NCBI RefSeq assembly: GCF_030689305.1
Contig: NZ_JAUYVM010000002.1
Location: 62,001 to 126,000 of the forward strand
Direction of reading: 5' to 3'
Source: Vibrio penaeicida
GTDB taxonomy: Bacteria; Pseudomonadota; Gammaproteobacteria; Enterobacterales; Vibrionaceae
Length of the DNA: 64,000 nucleotides
Shown in pieces: positions 26,096-35,710 of the stretch. Each line of letters starts with the position of its first letter. Within the stretch, counting starts at the first letter, position 1. The translations under genes and the position numbers were made by a program. The notes beneath the pieces were generated by a model. It saw only the letters and a program-made list of their open reading frames with translations, was not told where the DNA came from and did not search any database.

Positions 26096-28384
26096 ATGTG
26101 CATAAAACATGAAGGCTGCAGTAACAAAAATACTGCTTCTACTCTGTCTATTAGCAGTTGCGCTCCTATCGCTCCATTAGACAGTAACACCAAAATTGGA
26201 CGCTGTTGTGACAGCGATGCATGTTCTGGTGGAGGCGAAATTTCTTCGATAGAAGAGGAAAGTGAGCGGCTGCCAGAAGGTGATACACTTTCTGGCAGTT
26301 GGAAAATATTGGGTATGGACTGCCCGTCATGCGCTCGTAAAGTTGAAAATGCGGTCTCTTCACTTTCTGATATTTCACAAGCAAAGGTTCTATTCGCCAC
26401 AGAGAAACTGGTGGTGCAATATTCAAAAACGGAAACCTTGGCACTGGTTGAGCAAGCCGTTCTCAAAGCTGGCTTTCAATTCGAACAGCCTCAAAGTTCT
26501 AAACCGTCCAATTCAGATGAAAACAAATGGTTATTGCTTTTTAAAAGTAACCTCAACATTATTGCACTATCCAGCGCAATGGCGGTGTCAGCCGTTATCA
26601 ACCAATTTTCCCCGGTGATAGCCTCATGGCTGTTTACGCTGGTTTGCCTTGCTGGTCTTTATCCCGTAGCTAAAAAAGCCTTCCAATTAGCAAGGAGTGG
26701 GACACCTTTTGCAATCGAGACATTGATGAGTGTTGCCGCAATTGGTGCACTGTATCTCGGTGAAACCGTCGAAGCGGCGATGGTATTACTGCTGTTCTTG
26801 CTCGGTGAAAGGTTGGAAGCCTATGCCGCTTCGAGAGCGAGAAGCGGGGTTCAGTCTCTCATGGCGTTAGTCCCTGAAACGACGATTCGCATTGAAGGTA
26901 ATGCTCGCGTTGAAGTGGCTGCCTCCGAGCTGACCATTGGGGATGTTATCGAAGTCGCACCTGGCGATCGTTTACCTGCGGACGGGAAGTTGTTAAGCGG
27001 CAGTGCCAGTATTGACGAAAGTGCGCTGACTGGCGAATCGGTTCCCGTCGAAAAGCAGGCAGGCGAGCAGGTGATGGCAGGGTCGGTTGTTGCCGACAAA
27101 GTGATTAGGCTGACGATTACTTCCGCACAAGGCGAAAATGCGATAGACCGCATTCTCCATCTAATTGAAGAAGCAGAATCCCAAAAAGCGCCTCTGGAAC
27201 GTTTTCTAGATAAATTCAGTCGCTGGTATACGCCACTGATGATGCTGGTCTCTCTATTGGTTATTATTACACCTCCCTTATTCTTTTCACAGCCTTGGGA
27301 AACATGGGTGTATCGCGGATTAGCTTTACTATTGATTGCATGCCCTTGTGCTTTGGTAATTTCAACGCCAGCTGCTATTACGTCGGGTTTGGCGACTGCA
27401 GCCAAACGTGGTGCGCTGATAAAAGGGGGGGCCGCTCTCGAACAACTTGGCAATATTGAGTCGATAGCGTTCGATAAAACAGGCACGCTGACTCAAGGCA
27501 AGCCTGAAGTGACGGATATCATTTCTTTAAACGAGCTTTCTGAGGAATCTCTCCTTAGAGACGCCGCTTCGGTAGAAGTAGGGTCATCACACCCATTGGC
27601 AAAATCGTTAGTAAAGAAAGCGGAATCTGCTGGTATAGCATTGCCTGAGGCTGAAAATAAGCAAGCGCTGGTGGGAAGTGGGATAACTGGTATTGTGGAT
27701 GGGAAGTCTTTGTCCTTGATTTCACCTTCCAAGTTTCGAGGTACTGTTACTGAAATCGATAGAGAGCGGGTTGAATCCCTAGAGTCCAAAGGAAAAACAG
27801 TTGTATTGGTTATTATCGATGACGTACTTGAAGGGTTAGTTGCATGGCAAGACACACTTCGTTCCGATGCAGCTGAAGCCATTCAAAAGCTAAAAAGTCT
27901 AGGTATCGACTCCATAATGCTAACTGGTGACAATCCATTAGCGGCTAAGGAGATGGCACAACAAGTATCAATGGATTACAAAGCGAGTTTATTGCCTGCT
28001 GATAAAGTCACTTACGTAAATCAGATGGCTTCTCTAAAAAATACCGCAATGGTTGGAGATGGTATTAACGATGCCCCAGCGATGAAAGCCGCTTCAGTCG
28101 GTATTGCAATGGGAGGTGGAACGGATGTTGCCCTTGAAACAGCTGATGCTGCATTAACTCATAGCCGACTGGTAGAGTTACCTGCAATGATTGAGCTATC
28201 TAGAGCAACGTTAAGAAACATTCAGCAAAATGTGGTATTGGCGTTAGGGCTTAAAGGCATATTTTTGGTTACTAGCTTATTGGGCATTACTGGTCTTTGG
28301 GTTGCTGTGCTTGCTGACAGCGGAGCAACGGCATTGGTGACATTAAATGCGTTGCGTTTGCTGCGATTTAAACCGCAGGCTTGA
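26096..28384 (+). CDS. zntA: Zn/Cd/Pb-exporting P1B-type ATPase
   Basis: 762 residues from ATG 26096 (AAAAGGA 8 bases upstream; ATG 26090 is the alternative). The cysteine-rich N terminus (HEGC, SSC, GRCCDSDAC) is followed by an HMA domain with GMDCPSC, then membrane helices, the actuator TGES, transmembrane CPC motif, DKTGTLT phosphorylation site, the HP dipeptide of P1B pumps (GSSHPLAKSL), and GDGINDAPA. It exports divalent soft metals from the cytoplasm. The upstream ZntR-type promoter supports Zn/Cd/Pb rather than Cu. Alone in its transcript. Confidence 0.93.
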   Translation: MCIKHEGCSNKNTASTLSISSCAPIAPLDSNTKIGRCCDSDACSGGGEISSIEEESERLPEGDTLSGSWKILGMDCPSCARKVENAVSSLSDISQAKVLFATEKLVVQYSKTETLALVEQAVLKAGFQFEQPQSSKPSNSDENKWLLLFKSNLNIIALSSAMAVSAVINQFSPVIASWLFTLVCLAGLYPVAKKAFQLARSGTPFAIETLMSVAAIGALYLGETVEAAMVLLLFLLGERLEAYAASRARSGVQSLMALVPETTIRIEGNARVEVAASELTIGDVIEVAPGDRLPADGKLLSGSASIDESALTGESVPVEKQAGEQVMAGSVVADKVIRLTITSAQGENAIDRILHLIEEAESQKAPLERFLDKFSRWYTPLMMLVSLLVIITPPLFFSQPWETWVYRGLALLLIACPCALVISTPAAITSGLATAAKRGALIKGGAALEQLGNIESIAFDKTGTLTQGKPEVTDIISLNELSEESLLRDAASVEVGSSHPLAKSLVKKAESAGIALPEAENKQALVGSGITGIVDGKSLSLISPSKFRGTVTEIDRERVESLESKGKTVVLVIIDDVLEGLVAWQDTLRSDAAEAIQKLKSLGIDSIMLTGDNPLAAKEMAQQVSMDYKASLLPADKVTYVNQMASLKNTAMVGDGINDAPAMKAASVGIAMGGGTDVALETADAALTHSRLVELPAMIELSRATLRNIQQNVVLALGLKGIFLVTSLLGITGLWVAVLADSGATALVTLNALRLLRFKPQA

Positions 28385-28386
28385 GG

Positions 28387-28425
28387 GAAGCCCTTGAAAG
28401 GGCTTCTTGATACTTCTTTTTAGAT
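28387..28425 (+). terminator. Rho-independent terminator after zntA
   Basis: GAAGCCC/GGGCTTC stem (28387-28393 and 28400-28406) with loop TTGAAA, followed by T-rich sequence. Confidence 0.75.
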
Positions 28426-28462
28426 TTAGTGCCCAGCTCTAGGTGCATATTCAGCTCATAAC

Positions 28463-28499
28463 TTTTAAGGATGGTTTGTTGTTTGAACCATCCTTAAAA
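28463..28499. terminator. Perfect 14-bp hairpin, probable second (bidirectional) terminator
   Basis: TTTTAAGGATGGTT / AACCATCCTTAAAA with 9-base loop. A/T tails on both sides would terminate in either direction. It lies between zntA and udp, 60 bases beyond the first terminator. Confidence 0.5.
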
Positions 28500-28617
28500 A
28501 CCTCATTAAGTGTTCTAGGTGACCCAGCCAGCAAGAAATTAAGTACCTAAATATAAATCTATACAGCAACTGTGTTTGGTTCTTATTCGGTAAACTTTAT
28601 TCGAATTTGCATTTATA

Positions 28618-28653
28618 TGTGATGCAAATCGATTAAATGTGAAATTTGTTGAT
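28618..28653 (+). promoter_or_regulatory. Candidate CRP sites before udp
   Basis: Two copies of TGTGA-N6-T(C/T)GAT starting 20 bases apart (28618 and 28638). Only the first half matches the CRP consensus well. udp is cAMP-CRP/CytR-controlled in E. coli; the same here is inferred from weak sites. Confidence 0.3.
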
Positions 28654-28887
28654 AATAGCCAAATGAATTCGTGAATCCGATCACCAATTGTTGGCTTTTA
28701 GTCGGTTACAGTATTTGGGTACCCATTAATCAATCTAACATCCCCAAAGCTTCTATCAAGCTGAACTCAAATGAGCTCGGCTTGTTCTCCTTTTTTCTGG
28801 AGAAAGTAAAAAAATAAAGTGAAGGATAAAATTCCTTTTATAATTTATTGGGGTGACAGAAACAAAACGACAACAAAGGAGTCCTTT

Positions 28888-29646
28888 ATGTCTGAAGCTG
28901 TATTTCACCTAGGTGTTACCAAAGAAGATCTTGCTGGTTCTACATTGGCTATCATCCCTGGCGATCCTGCTCGAGTTCAAAAAATTGCTGAGCAAATGGA
29001 AAACCCTGTATTTTTGGCAAGCCACCGTGAATATACGTTGTACCGAGCAGAATTAGATGGAAAGCCTGTTGTTGTTTGTTCTACAGGTATCGGCGGTCCT
29101 TCAACTTCTATTGCTGTTGAAGAGCTTGCTCAATTGGGCGTCCGTACTTTCTTACGTGTAGGTACTACTGGTGCTATTCAACCACATGTGAATGTGGGCG
29201 ATATGATTGTAACCACGGGTTCTGTTCGTTTAGATGGTGCTAGCCTTCATTTTGCACCAATGGAATTCCCAGCTGTTGCTGACTTTGACATTGCGACAGC
29301 GATGAAAGAAGCAGTTGTTGAAGCTGGTGCGACTGCGCATACAGGTGTAACGGCATCAAGTGATACTTTTTACCCAGGCCAAGAGCGCTACGATACTTTT
29401 TCTGGTCGTGTTGTTAAGCGCTTCCAAGGCTCTATGCAAGAGTGGCAGGACATGGGCGTTCTAAACTTTGAAATGGAATCTGCAACACTGCTAACCATGT
29501 GTGCGAGTTCTGGGCTTAAAGCGGGCTGTGTCGCAGGCGTTATTATTAACCGTACTCAAAAAGAAACACCTGATCACAGCACACTGAAAGAGACAGAAGC
29601 GAAATCGATCAAAATTGTGGTCGAGGCTGCACGTAAAATGCTGTAA
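28888..29646 (+). CDS. udp: Uridine phosphorylase
   Basis: 252 residues (E. coli Udp 253). Cleaves uridine with phosphate to uracil and ribose-1-phosphate for pyrimidine salvage. Family motifs are clear: [11 protein letters not shown], the phosphate/ribose site [20 protein letters not shown] and the nucleoside-binding [10 protein letters not shown]. The start at 28888 follows AAGGAG by 6 bases; the longer frame from 28819 lacks homology. Alone, bounded by a bidirectional terminator. Confidence 0.96.
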   Translation: MSEAVFHLGVTKEDLAGSTLAIIPGDPARVQKIAEQMENPVFLASHREYTLYRAELDGKPVVVCSTGIGGPSTSIAVEELAQLGVRTFLRVGTTGAIQPHVNVGDMIVTTGSVRLDGASLHFAPMEFPAVADFDIATAMKEAVVEAGATAHTGVTASSDTFYPGQERYDTFSGRVVKRFQGSMQEWQDMGVLNFEMESATLLTMCASSGLKAGCVAGVIINRTQKETPDHSTLKETEAKSIKIVVEAARKML

Positions 29647-29667
29647 AACCAGTAAATAAATGAAACG

Positions 29668-29694
29668 AAAAAGGGCATCAGTGATGCCCTTTTT
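29668..29694. terminator. Bidirectional terminator between udp and CARF nuclease gene
   Basis: AAAAAGGGCATC-AGT-GATGCCCTTTTT: symmetric hairpin with A and T tracts serving both convergent genes. Confidence 0.93.
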
Positions 29695-29722
29695 GAGTAT
29701 TGAGAGAGAGGCTTAGCGAGCT

Positions 29723-30886
29723 TTAGTCTAAATCTTCGTGCCCACCAGCATCTTTAAACCAATGAGTGAGGTTTGACTTTAGATCTTTTAACTCATCGGG
29801 TCCGATTAATGCTAACCCTAAATCTTCCGCACGAGTGATGTCATTGTGACGAAGTGGACGAAAGCTCACCAACATAGCACGAGCTTGCAAGCCTCCCAGT
29901 AAATCTCTGAGTGACTCCAACTTGTAAAGCGTGTCGTCTCCGTCGTCTCTCATGCCTTTCGTTTTACATTCAATAATGTGCAGCTTGTTATTAACGACTG
30001 TCGCGACATCTAATTCATTCCGTACTTCTTTTTCACCCAATTGACGATAGACCTGAACGTTCAATGAACGATCTTGAATGGTAGGAAGTTCGTCTTGAAT
30101 TTGTTTTACAGTGCTATGAACTAGGTTTTCCAACCACTCACCATTTGAAAAGCGCCGTGCGTCTTCGTTGGCGAACGTTAAGATTCCATTTTCATAGGTA
30201 GCCAGTTCAGTATCAACAAGATCAGAAATGAGCATGTCTAGCTCTCGGTAACCTTGTTGCTTTTCAGTCAGTGATACATCCAGTTTCTGTTCTTTACGGC
30301 AGGTTGTCGCTAGGTAGTTGAGAGTAGCCAGACCAGGACCAAGTTCAAGGGCATTTCCTGCCCAGCGCTCACCTAATTGATAGAGTTTTTGATCGAGCTG
30401 CTCTGGAATGACTTGTTCGGAAAACTCGCTTCTAGCCCCAAAAATGGTGAGGTAATCTTCAATTTTTATATGATCTTGTACTTGGGCATCTTCGCGACCG
30501 TCAGGGTATAGCCAACAAAGCTTGTCACTGAAAGGTTCAACCACAAAAATTGGCCAGTGATAGGTGCGAAATACCTCGTAAACAGACAGCAATCGATGCC
30601 TTAATCCACAACTGGCATTGAGCTTTACTTCCACATTTCGAGTTTGTAAGTCTTCCGCAAGTGCTTGAATGGATTTTTTAATTTTTGACGTATTAACCGC
30701 ACTTGGTATTTCGTAAAATTCGGAAGTTATGCCTCTAGGCGCTAGTATCGAGTAGAGTCTTTGGTACATTGATTCTTGGTTCTTATCACCAATGAATACG
30801 ATATGCGTACTTACTGTTCTGTGATCCAAAAGTGGCGTCACCAGTCGCACAGGATCTTGATCGATAATACCTACATGTACGGCCAT
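29723..30886 (-). CDS. CARF-domain nuclease of the DUF1887 (Card1/Can2) family, not linked to CRISPR
   Basis: 387 residues. The N-terminal CARF-like Rossmann domain (about 1-135) carries the ligand-loop segment KLNASCGLRHR (88-98), where CRISPR relatives have N-x-T-G-G-T-K. A linker/wHTH-like region follows, then a PD-(D/E)xK nuclease (about 245-387) with GEWLENLV (Glu253), Glu291-Leu-Asp293 and Glu306-Cys-Lys308, a complete-looking active site. DUF1887 includes the cyclic-oligoadenylate-activated nucleases Card1/Can2 and, as I recall, the V. cholerae protein VC1899 of known structure. No cas gene or repeat array lies in this window, so the activator is unknown. Genomic neighbours are housekeeping genes. 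Confidence 0.88.
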   Translation of the reverse strand: MAVHVGIIDQDPVRLVTPLLDHRTVSTHIVFIGDKNQESMYQRLYSILAPRGITSEFYEIPSAVNTSKIKKSIQALAEDLQTRNVEVKLNASCGLRHRLLSVYEVFRTYHWPIFVVEPFSDKLCWLYPDGREDAQVQDHIKIEDYLTIFGARSEFSEQVIPEQLDQKLYQLGERWAGNALELGPGLATLNYLATTCRKEQKLDVSLTEKQQGYRELDMLISDLVDTELATYENGILTFANEDARRFSNGEWLENLVHSTVKQIQDELPTIQDRSLNVQVYRQLGEKEVRNELDVATVVNNKLHIIECKTKGMRDDGDDTLYKLESLRDLLGGLQARAMLVSFRPLRHNDITRAEDLGLALIGPDELKDLKSNLTHWFKDAGGHEDLD

Positions 30887-31083
30887 TTCATGTCCTCAAT
30901 AAACGGACCTGCTGGAAAATGAGAGTTAAAAAATCAGCAAGTAATTAAGTTATGGGGATGGGGTAAATAAATAACAAGAGCTATGCATTGAAAACTGCAT
31001 CTTCAAAAAAGGACTTAAAGCCTAGAAGAGAGAACAAGAACGGTTCATTTGTATTGTTAATAAAACTGTTCTTAGCGAGAAAG

Positions 31084-31108
31084 CTAGCCCACTTTGAAAG
31101 TGGGCTAG
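31084..31108 (-). terminator. Terminator of the minus-strand chemoreceptor gene
   Basis: CTAGCCCACTTT/AAAGTGGGCTAG hairpin about 26 bases beyond the stop; the minus-strand reading is followed by a weak T tract. Confidence 0.75.
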
Positions 31109-31133
31109 ACGTTGTTTATTTGAATGCTCAGGC

Positions 31134-33125
31134 TTAAAGCTTGAAGCGGTGAACAATATCACCTTGCTGACTGGAAAGACGCGTTAGGTCTTGGCTTACC
31201 GTGGCAATTTCCGACATCGCTTCATAGCTTTGATTCGCTATGCTGTTGATGTCGTTTAAGCTTCTAGCAATACTGCTGGATGTCGCTTGTTGCTCTGCTG
31301 CCGCCTGCGAAATGTGATTACTCATATGGCTAATCTCTAAAATCAGAGCCTGAATTTCTTCCATGGCGCTGTTCGCATCGGAGGCCTGAGTAACAGATTG
31401 CTCCATATCACTCATGCAGCTTTTTATCACTTGATTAGCTGACTGAGAGCTGCTTTGGAGGTTGCTGATCATGCTTTCAATTTCACTGGTGGAATGTGTT
31501 GTTTTTTGAGCCAATACCCTAACTTCATCCGCAACCACGGCAAAACCACGACCCTGTTCTCCAGCGCGAGCGGCCTCAATGGCTGCGTTAAGCGCAAGTA
31601 AATTGGTTTGCTCAGCAATACTTCGAATAACATCCAATATGGAGCCAATCTCACTGCTCATTTGTTGAAGTTGAGAAACGGCATTAACAGAATCATTTAA
31701 TCGGGTTTCAAGCTGATTGATCGTTGAAATATTCGCATTCATAATCTTTCTGCCAGACTCGGATGCAGACTCCACTTTATGAACCATATCAGATGAGCTT
31801 TGTGCACTTTGCGCAACTTCGGTAACCGAGTGTTCCATTTCCGTCATTGCAGTAGCAACTCCTGCGGCTTGCTCTCGCTGGGCGTTCAGTTGGCTTTGAG
31901 CTCCGACAGAGGTGCTTCTATTCGCAGACGCCACTTCGGTTAACTCATCGGCTGCTTCATTGAGTTCTTGCAAGATATCGTGAAGGTTGTCGGCCAGTGA
32001 GTTTATATGACGGCTTACTCGGCTGAACTCGTTGTTGTAGCGAATATCAATCCGTTTTGTCATATCTCCAGCAGTGAGGCTTTCCAATGTTGCCAATATT
32101 CGCGTAAGCGGTTCTCGAACACTGTGTGCAACGTGGTAGCCAATTCCAAGGGCGATTGCACAGACAATTACACCGATACCAATAGCCTTAATATAGCCTT
32201 CTTCGTACACTGTTCCCGCTTCTTCAAGCGACTTTCCAAGCTGGTTTGAAGCGGTTTCATTGAATGATTCAAGTAGCTGCATCGAGTCATCGACTTTAAT
32301 TGCTAAATTAGCAATATTGTCGTAAAGCTTTTGACGTGCAACTAAATAGGTATGGTGCTGATCAAGTACGCCGCCCGCTTTTCCTACATCCCGAGTAAAC
32401 TGGTTAACGGACTCATCGAAGACTTCTTTTAAAGGAGGAAGTTGATTCACCAGTCCACGGTATGCGTAATTTAAATGAGTAACGGCCTTTTTATTTTTGT
32501 TTACGGCTGCTTTCACAAATTCCGCATCACTGCTTGCAAGTGCATCAGACGTGACAGTTTGGGAGTCTTTCAGTTTATCGAAATAACTCCCCGACATAAC
32601 TTTTACGACGACATTATCTTGCTTGTTTACGTATTCCTTCATACGAACGCTGAGCTCTGTATGCAATCTTTGAAAGCTGCGAGATGATTTTTGTACATCT
32701 TCTTGAGCCGAAAACATGGCTTTGTAGTTGTCCATCGCTTCGATGGCTTCCTCAAAATATTGACCTTCCATCTGACGTAACTCCTCAATTCTAGGAGCGA
32801 TTTCAGGAATAGAACGGCTGGCTTCTTCCAAAGCAATCAAAGCTTCTTGAAAACTATTTTGAGCCTCGATGAACGCCGATTTGGAGTTGTCCATTCGAGA
32901 TTGACTTTGTGTGGTTAGGAAATCCTTAAATGCTTTATCAGCAGAAAGTAATCGAACACTTGTTTGGTTAGACATTGAAACTAAAGGTAAAGACGTATTT
33001 GAAACCGTCTCGAAGTTGGTGTGTATTTTTTCCATTCCACCCATCATGATAGTGATGGTCACAATGAAGAGCACTACAATGAGTGCAAAGCCCGCATACA
33101 TGCGCCGTATGACTGAACCCTTCAT
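31134..33125 (-). CDS. Methyl-accepting chemotaxis protein
   Basis: 663-residue chemoreceptor: TM1 (about 10-30), an unusually long periplasmic helical sensor (about 31-310), TM2 (about 312-334), HAMP (335-390), and the signalling hairpin with [32 protein letters not shown] ribosome site. The long helical sensor resembles HBM-type receptors of about 250 residues, which bind organic acids or other metabolites; this class is my inference. No associated gene in the operon. Confidence 0.93.
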   Translation of the reverse strand: MKGSVIRRMYAGFALIVVLFIVTITIMMGGMEKIHTNFETVSNTSLPLVSMSNQTSVRLLSADKAFKDFLTTQSQSRMDNSKSAFIEAQNSFQEALIALEEASRSIPEIAPRIEELRQMEGQYFEEAIEAMDNYKAMFSAQEDVQKSSRSFQRLHTELSVRMKEYVNKQDNVVVKVMSGSYFDKLKDSQTVTSDALASSDAEFVKAAVNKNKKAVTHLNYAYRGLVNQLPPLKEVFDESVNQFTRDVGKAGGVLDQHHTYLVARQKLYDNIANLAIKVDDSMQLLESFNETASNQLGKSLEEAGTVYEEGYIKAIGIGVIVCAIALGIGYHVAHSVREPLTRILATLESLTAGDMTKRIDIRYNNEFSRVSRHINSLADNLHDILQELNEAADELTEVASANRSTSVGAQSQLNAQREQAAGVATAMTEMEHSVTEVAQSAQSSSDMVHKVESASESGRKIMNANISTINQLETRLNDSVNAVSQLQQMSSEIGSILDVIRSIAEQTNLLALNAAIEAARAGEQGRGFAVVADEVRVLAQKTTHSTSEIESMISNLQSSSQSANQVIKSCMSDMEQSVTQASDANSAMEEIQALILEISHMSNHISQAAAEQQATSSSIARSLNDINSIANQSYEAMSEIATVSQDLTRLSSQQGDIVHRFKL

Positions 33126-33485
33126 ACGTTCTCTCCCAGATCAAAAAAGGCTCGAAAAGTGTCAGAATCTACAATTAATCTTCTAACTGAGGTATCGACT
33201 GAGCCAAAAAATAAATAAATGTTGCCGAGGTATTCTACGACGAGTATCAAAAATTTACTTTGACGAGCTTTAAAGTTTCCGTATGTGATATGGGTTCAAA
33301 AGCATTTTAGGTAATAAAACTATCACTACGACGTACTATATAATGCATCTGTTATGTACAGTGTTTTTTATTGTTATATGTATTGGGTTCCGCCATACTA
33401 TTGTTTCTATATCAAAAAGATATTTGTAGAATATCAATGAACTTAGCATTCATTACTACGGTCAATCACTCAGGAGCTCGCGACC
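33126..33485. other. Divergent promoter region, chemoreceptor/hinT
   Basis: 360 A/T-rich bases between divergent genes, presumably holding promoters for both. I see no strong hairpin or convincing operator. Confidence 0.4.
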
Positions 33486-33836
33486 ATGGCTGAAGAAACC
33501 ATATTTACAAAGATTATCAATAAAGAAATTCCAGCAGATATTGTATTCCAAGACGATTTGGTAACGGCATTTCGCGACATTAACCCTCGCGCTCCTAAGC
33601 ATATTCTTATCATCCCCAATAAACTTATCCCTACCACGAACGACGTAGAAGCTGAAGATGAAGCTATGATGGGGCGTATGTTTACCGCAGCGAGAAAAAT
33701 CGCAGAGCAAGAAGGCGTGGCACAAGATGGCTACCGACTCATCGTGAACTGCAATGCTCACGGCGGTCAAGAGGTGTACCATATACACATGCATTTGGTT
33801 GGTGGGCAACCACTTGGTCCTATGCTTATCAGCTAA
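33486..33836 (+). CDS. hinT: HIT-family purine nucleoside phosphoramidase HinT
   Basis: 116 residues with the histidine triad [15 protein letters not shown] (H-x-H-x-H) at about 98-113 and the [16 protein letters not shown] region of the HIT fold. It hydrolyses adenosine 5'-phosphoramidates and related compounds. AGGAG lies before the ATG. In Vibrio and enterobacteria hinT heads the ycfL-lpoB-thiK cluster, as here. Confidence 0.95.
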   Translation: MAEETIFTKIINKEIPADIVFQDDLVTAFRDINPRAPKHILIIPNKLIPTTNDVEAEDEAMMGRMFTAARKIAEQEGVAQDGYRLIVNCNAHGGQEVYHIHMHLVGGQPLGPMLIS

Positions 33837-33899
33837 TTAAGATGGATTTGATAGTATTCATCATCAATTAAAAATACAAAGCAAACGTTAGGGGCCGGA

Positions 33900-35309
33900 G
33901 TGTTTTTTGTTCGAAAAACAAGTTTAATCCAGAAAGCGGCAGTTATTGGCTCAAGTGCTCTTTTGAGTGCTTGTGCGACGATGTCTGCCGGAAACCTGTT
34001 TAGCCACTATAGTGCGCAAACAAAAGAAGTGTATTTTGCTGTTCGTAACGGAAATTATCTTGAAGCCCAAGCCAGTTTAACTCACGATATTGCCGGTCCG
34101 ATTTTAGATAATATGGAAAAAGGCAGGGTGTCTTTTTTGGCAGAAGACTACTCACAAAGTTTATCGCTTCTCCAAGTGAGTGATAACGCGGTAAAGGTAT
34201 TAAACGATAGAGCCATCATTTCTGTCAGTGAGACGGCTTCATCGGTAGGGGCATTGGCTACCAATGACAACCTTACGACCTATGAACCAGCAGATTATGA
34301 ATTGGGATTTTTACATTTATATTTAGGGCTGAATTACCTTAAGAAAAATGACTTATCCGGTGCTCTCGTTGAAATGCGCAGGGCGAATCAAGTTCAAGAG
34401 CAGGCCAAAAAACGCAGGCAGTCTGAACTAGAGTCAGCGCAAGAATCGGCAACACAACAAGGTGTCTCGCCAAACATTGCCTCAATCATGGCTAATTATC
34501 CAGACGCAGGTAAAACGCTTCAAGCCGTTCAAAATGGTTACTTACTTTACTTGTCAGCGTTACTTTATGAAACAGATAACGATCTAAACAGCGCTTACAT
34601 TGACTACAAGCGTGCGTTAGCTGTTATGCCTGAGAATGAAGAAGTCGTTGATGGTGTGCTGCGAGTCGGTCATAAACTCGGCATGAGGCAAGATTTAAAA
34701 ACGTACGAAGCGCGCTACGGCAAATACTCTAAACCGTCAAAAGATAAAGGTAGAGTGATTGTTTTAGATGAGCAACGTATCGTGAAAGCGATGGACTCTT
34801 GGAACTATTCTCTACCCATTTACAGTTCTAGAGATGACCTGACATCAATCTATAGTTTGGCGTTACCCTATTATCCGAATATTGAAAGTTACCCTTCGGC
34901 AAGTTTGATGCTAAATGGTCGGTCTTTAAACGGTTCGGAGCTAGTGGATGTCAATCTTATGGCACAAAACAATCTTAACGAGCGGATGCCAAGCATTGTG
35001 ATTCGTCAAGCGTTGCGTGTTGTTGCAAAAGATCAGCTTAGAAGAGAAGCAGCAAAAGGTGATGATGTCGGTAACGCATTATTCAGTATTTGGAATGCAC
35101 TTACAGAGCAAGCAGACACCCGCAGTTGGCAAACATTACCTGCCAAGGTGTACAGTAGCAGTCAACAAGTGAATTCAGGGGAACATACTCTCGTTGTGAA
35201 CGGTCAAAACTATACTTTCAATGTTAAAGCCGGACAAACTACTTTGGTTTGGGTATCACGACAAGGGACAGGGTCGTCAGTGTGGCACAAACAATTAGGG
35301 GCTATCTAA
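33900..35309 (+). CDS. COG3014-type outer-membrane lipoprotein with TPR-like repeats
   Basis: 469 residues from a GTG start with GGGG 5 bases upstream. A lipobox LLSAC near residue 25 marks a lipoprotein. TPR-like helices occur at LHLYLGLNYLKKNDLSGAL and LLYETDNDLNSAYIDYKRAL. The family (COG3014) is known only as conserved proteobacterial lipoproteins. It overlaps the next gene by one base (TAATG), within the ycfL-lpoB operon, which points to an envelope or peptidoglycan role. Confidence 0.85.
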   Translation: MFFVRKTSLIQKAAVIGSSALLSACATMSAGNLFSHYSAQTKEVYFAVRNGNYLEAQASLTHDIAGPILDNMEKGRVSFLAEDYSQSLSLLQVSDNAVKVLNDRAIISVSETASSVGALATNDNLTTYEPADYELGFLHLYLGLNYLKKNDLSGALVEMRRANQVQEQAKKRRQSELESAQESATQQGVSPNIASIMANYPDAGKTLQAVQNGYLLYLSALLYETDNDLNSAYIDYKRALAVMPENEEVVDGVLRVGHKLGMRQDLKTYEARYGKYSKPSKDKGRVIVLDEQRIVKAMDSWNYSLPIYSSRDDLTSIYSLALPYYPNIESYPSASLMLNGRSLNGSELVDVNLMAQNNLNERMPSIVIRQALRVVAKDQLRREAAKGDDVGNALFSIWNALTEQADTRSWQTLPAKVYSSSQQVNSGEHTLVVNGQNYTFNVKAGQTTLVWVSRQGTGSSVWHKQLGAI

Positions 35310-35701
35310 TGAAAAGATTATCGATTGTATTATTGTCTGCGATTGCAGCGTTCGGTTGTGCTCAGGCACCTACCGCTGGTTTGAGTATCGATGGACAATC
35401 GCAAAGAGTGATTATGAACGACAATGCGTTAGGCGGTCGTTTAGATATCGACAATATTGATACGGATGAAGTGAATGGTCACGCACGTGGCATTGTTCGT
35501 CTGGCAAGCCAATACAAAGGCGACCAGCATGTTCAATATCGCTTTTATTGGTACGATGACAAAGGCTTAGAAGTAAACAGTAAACCTGGCGCTTGGCGCA
35601 AAGTCATTGTTAGAGGTTTTGAGACGATTTCGATTTCAGAAGTCTCTGTGAACCCTAATGCGACTCAATACCGTGTTCAAATTCGCCAAGCTAATAACTA
35701 A
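35309..35701 (+). CDS. ycfL: YcfL-family (DUF1425) protein
   Basis: 130 residues; ATG 35309 shares a base with the upstream stop, with TTAGGGG 7 bases before. A hydrophobic leader with Cys in AAFGCAQ suggests a lipoprotein, although the lipobox is weak (Ala-Phe-Gly-Cys). The body is a DUF1425 beta-sandwich, ending near YRVQIRQ. In E. coli it also precedes lpoB. Function unknown; inferred to be envelope-related. Confidence 0.85.
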   Translation: MKRLSIVLLSAIAAFGCAQAPTAGLSIDGQSQRVIMNDNALGGRLDIDNIDTDEVNGHARGIVRLASQYKGDQHVQYRFYWYDDKGLEVNSKPGAWRKVIVRGFETISISEVSVNPNATQYRVQIRQANN

Positions 35702-35710
35702 GGAAACATT

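Noticed and set aside
26851..27486. 211-codon open frame on the minus strand inside zntA
   Set aside because: Shadow of the conserved P-type ATPase core; serine/alanine-rich composition typical of antisense frames.
29700..33125. CRISPR array or cas genes near the CARF nuclease
   Set aside because: No repeated spacer pattern and no cas-like reading frame were seen within the window.
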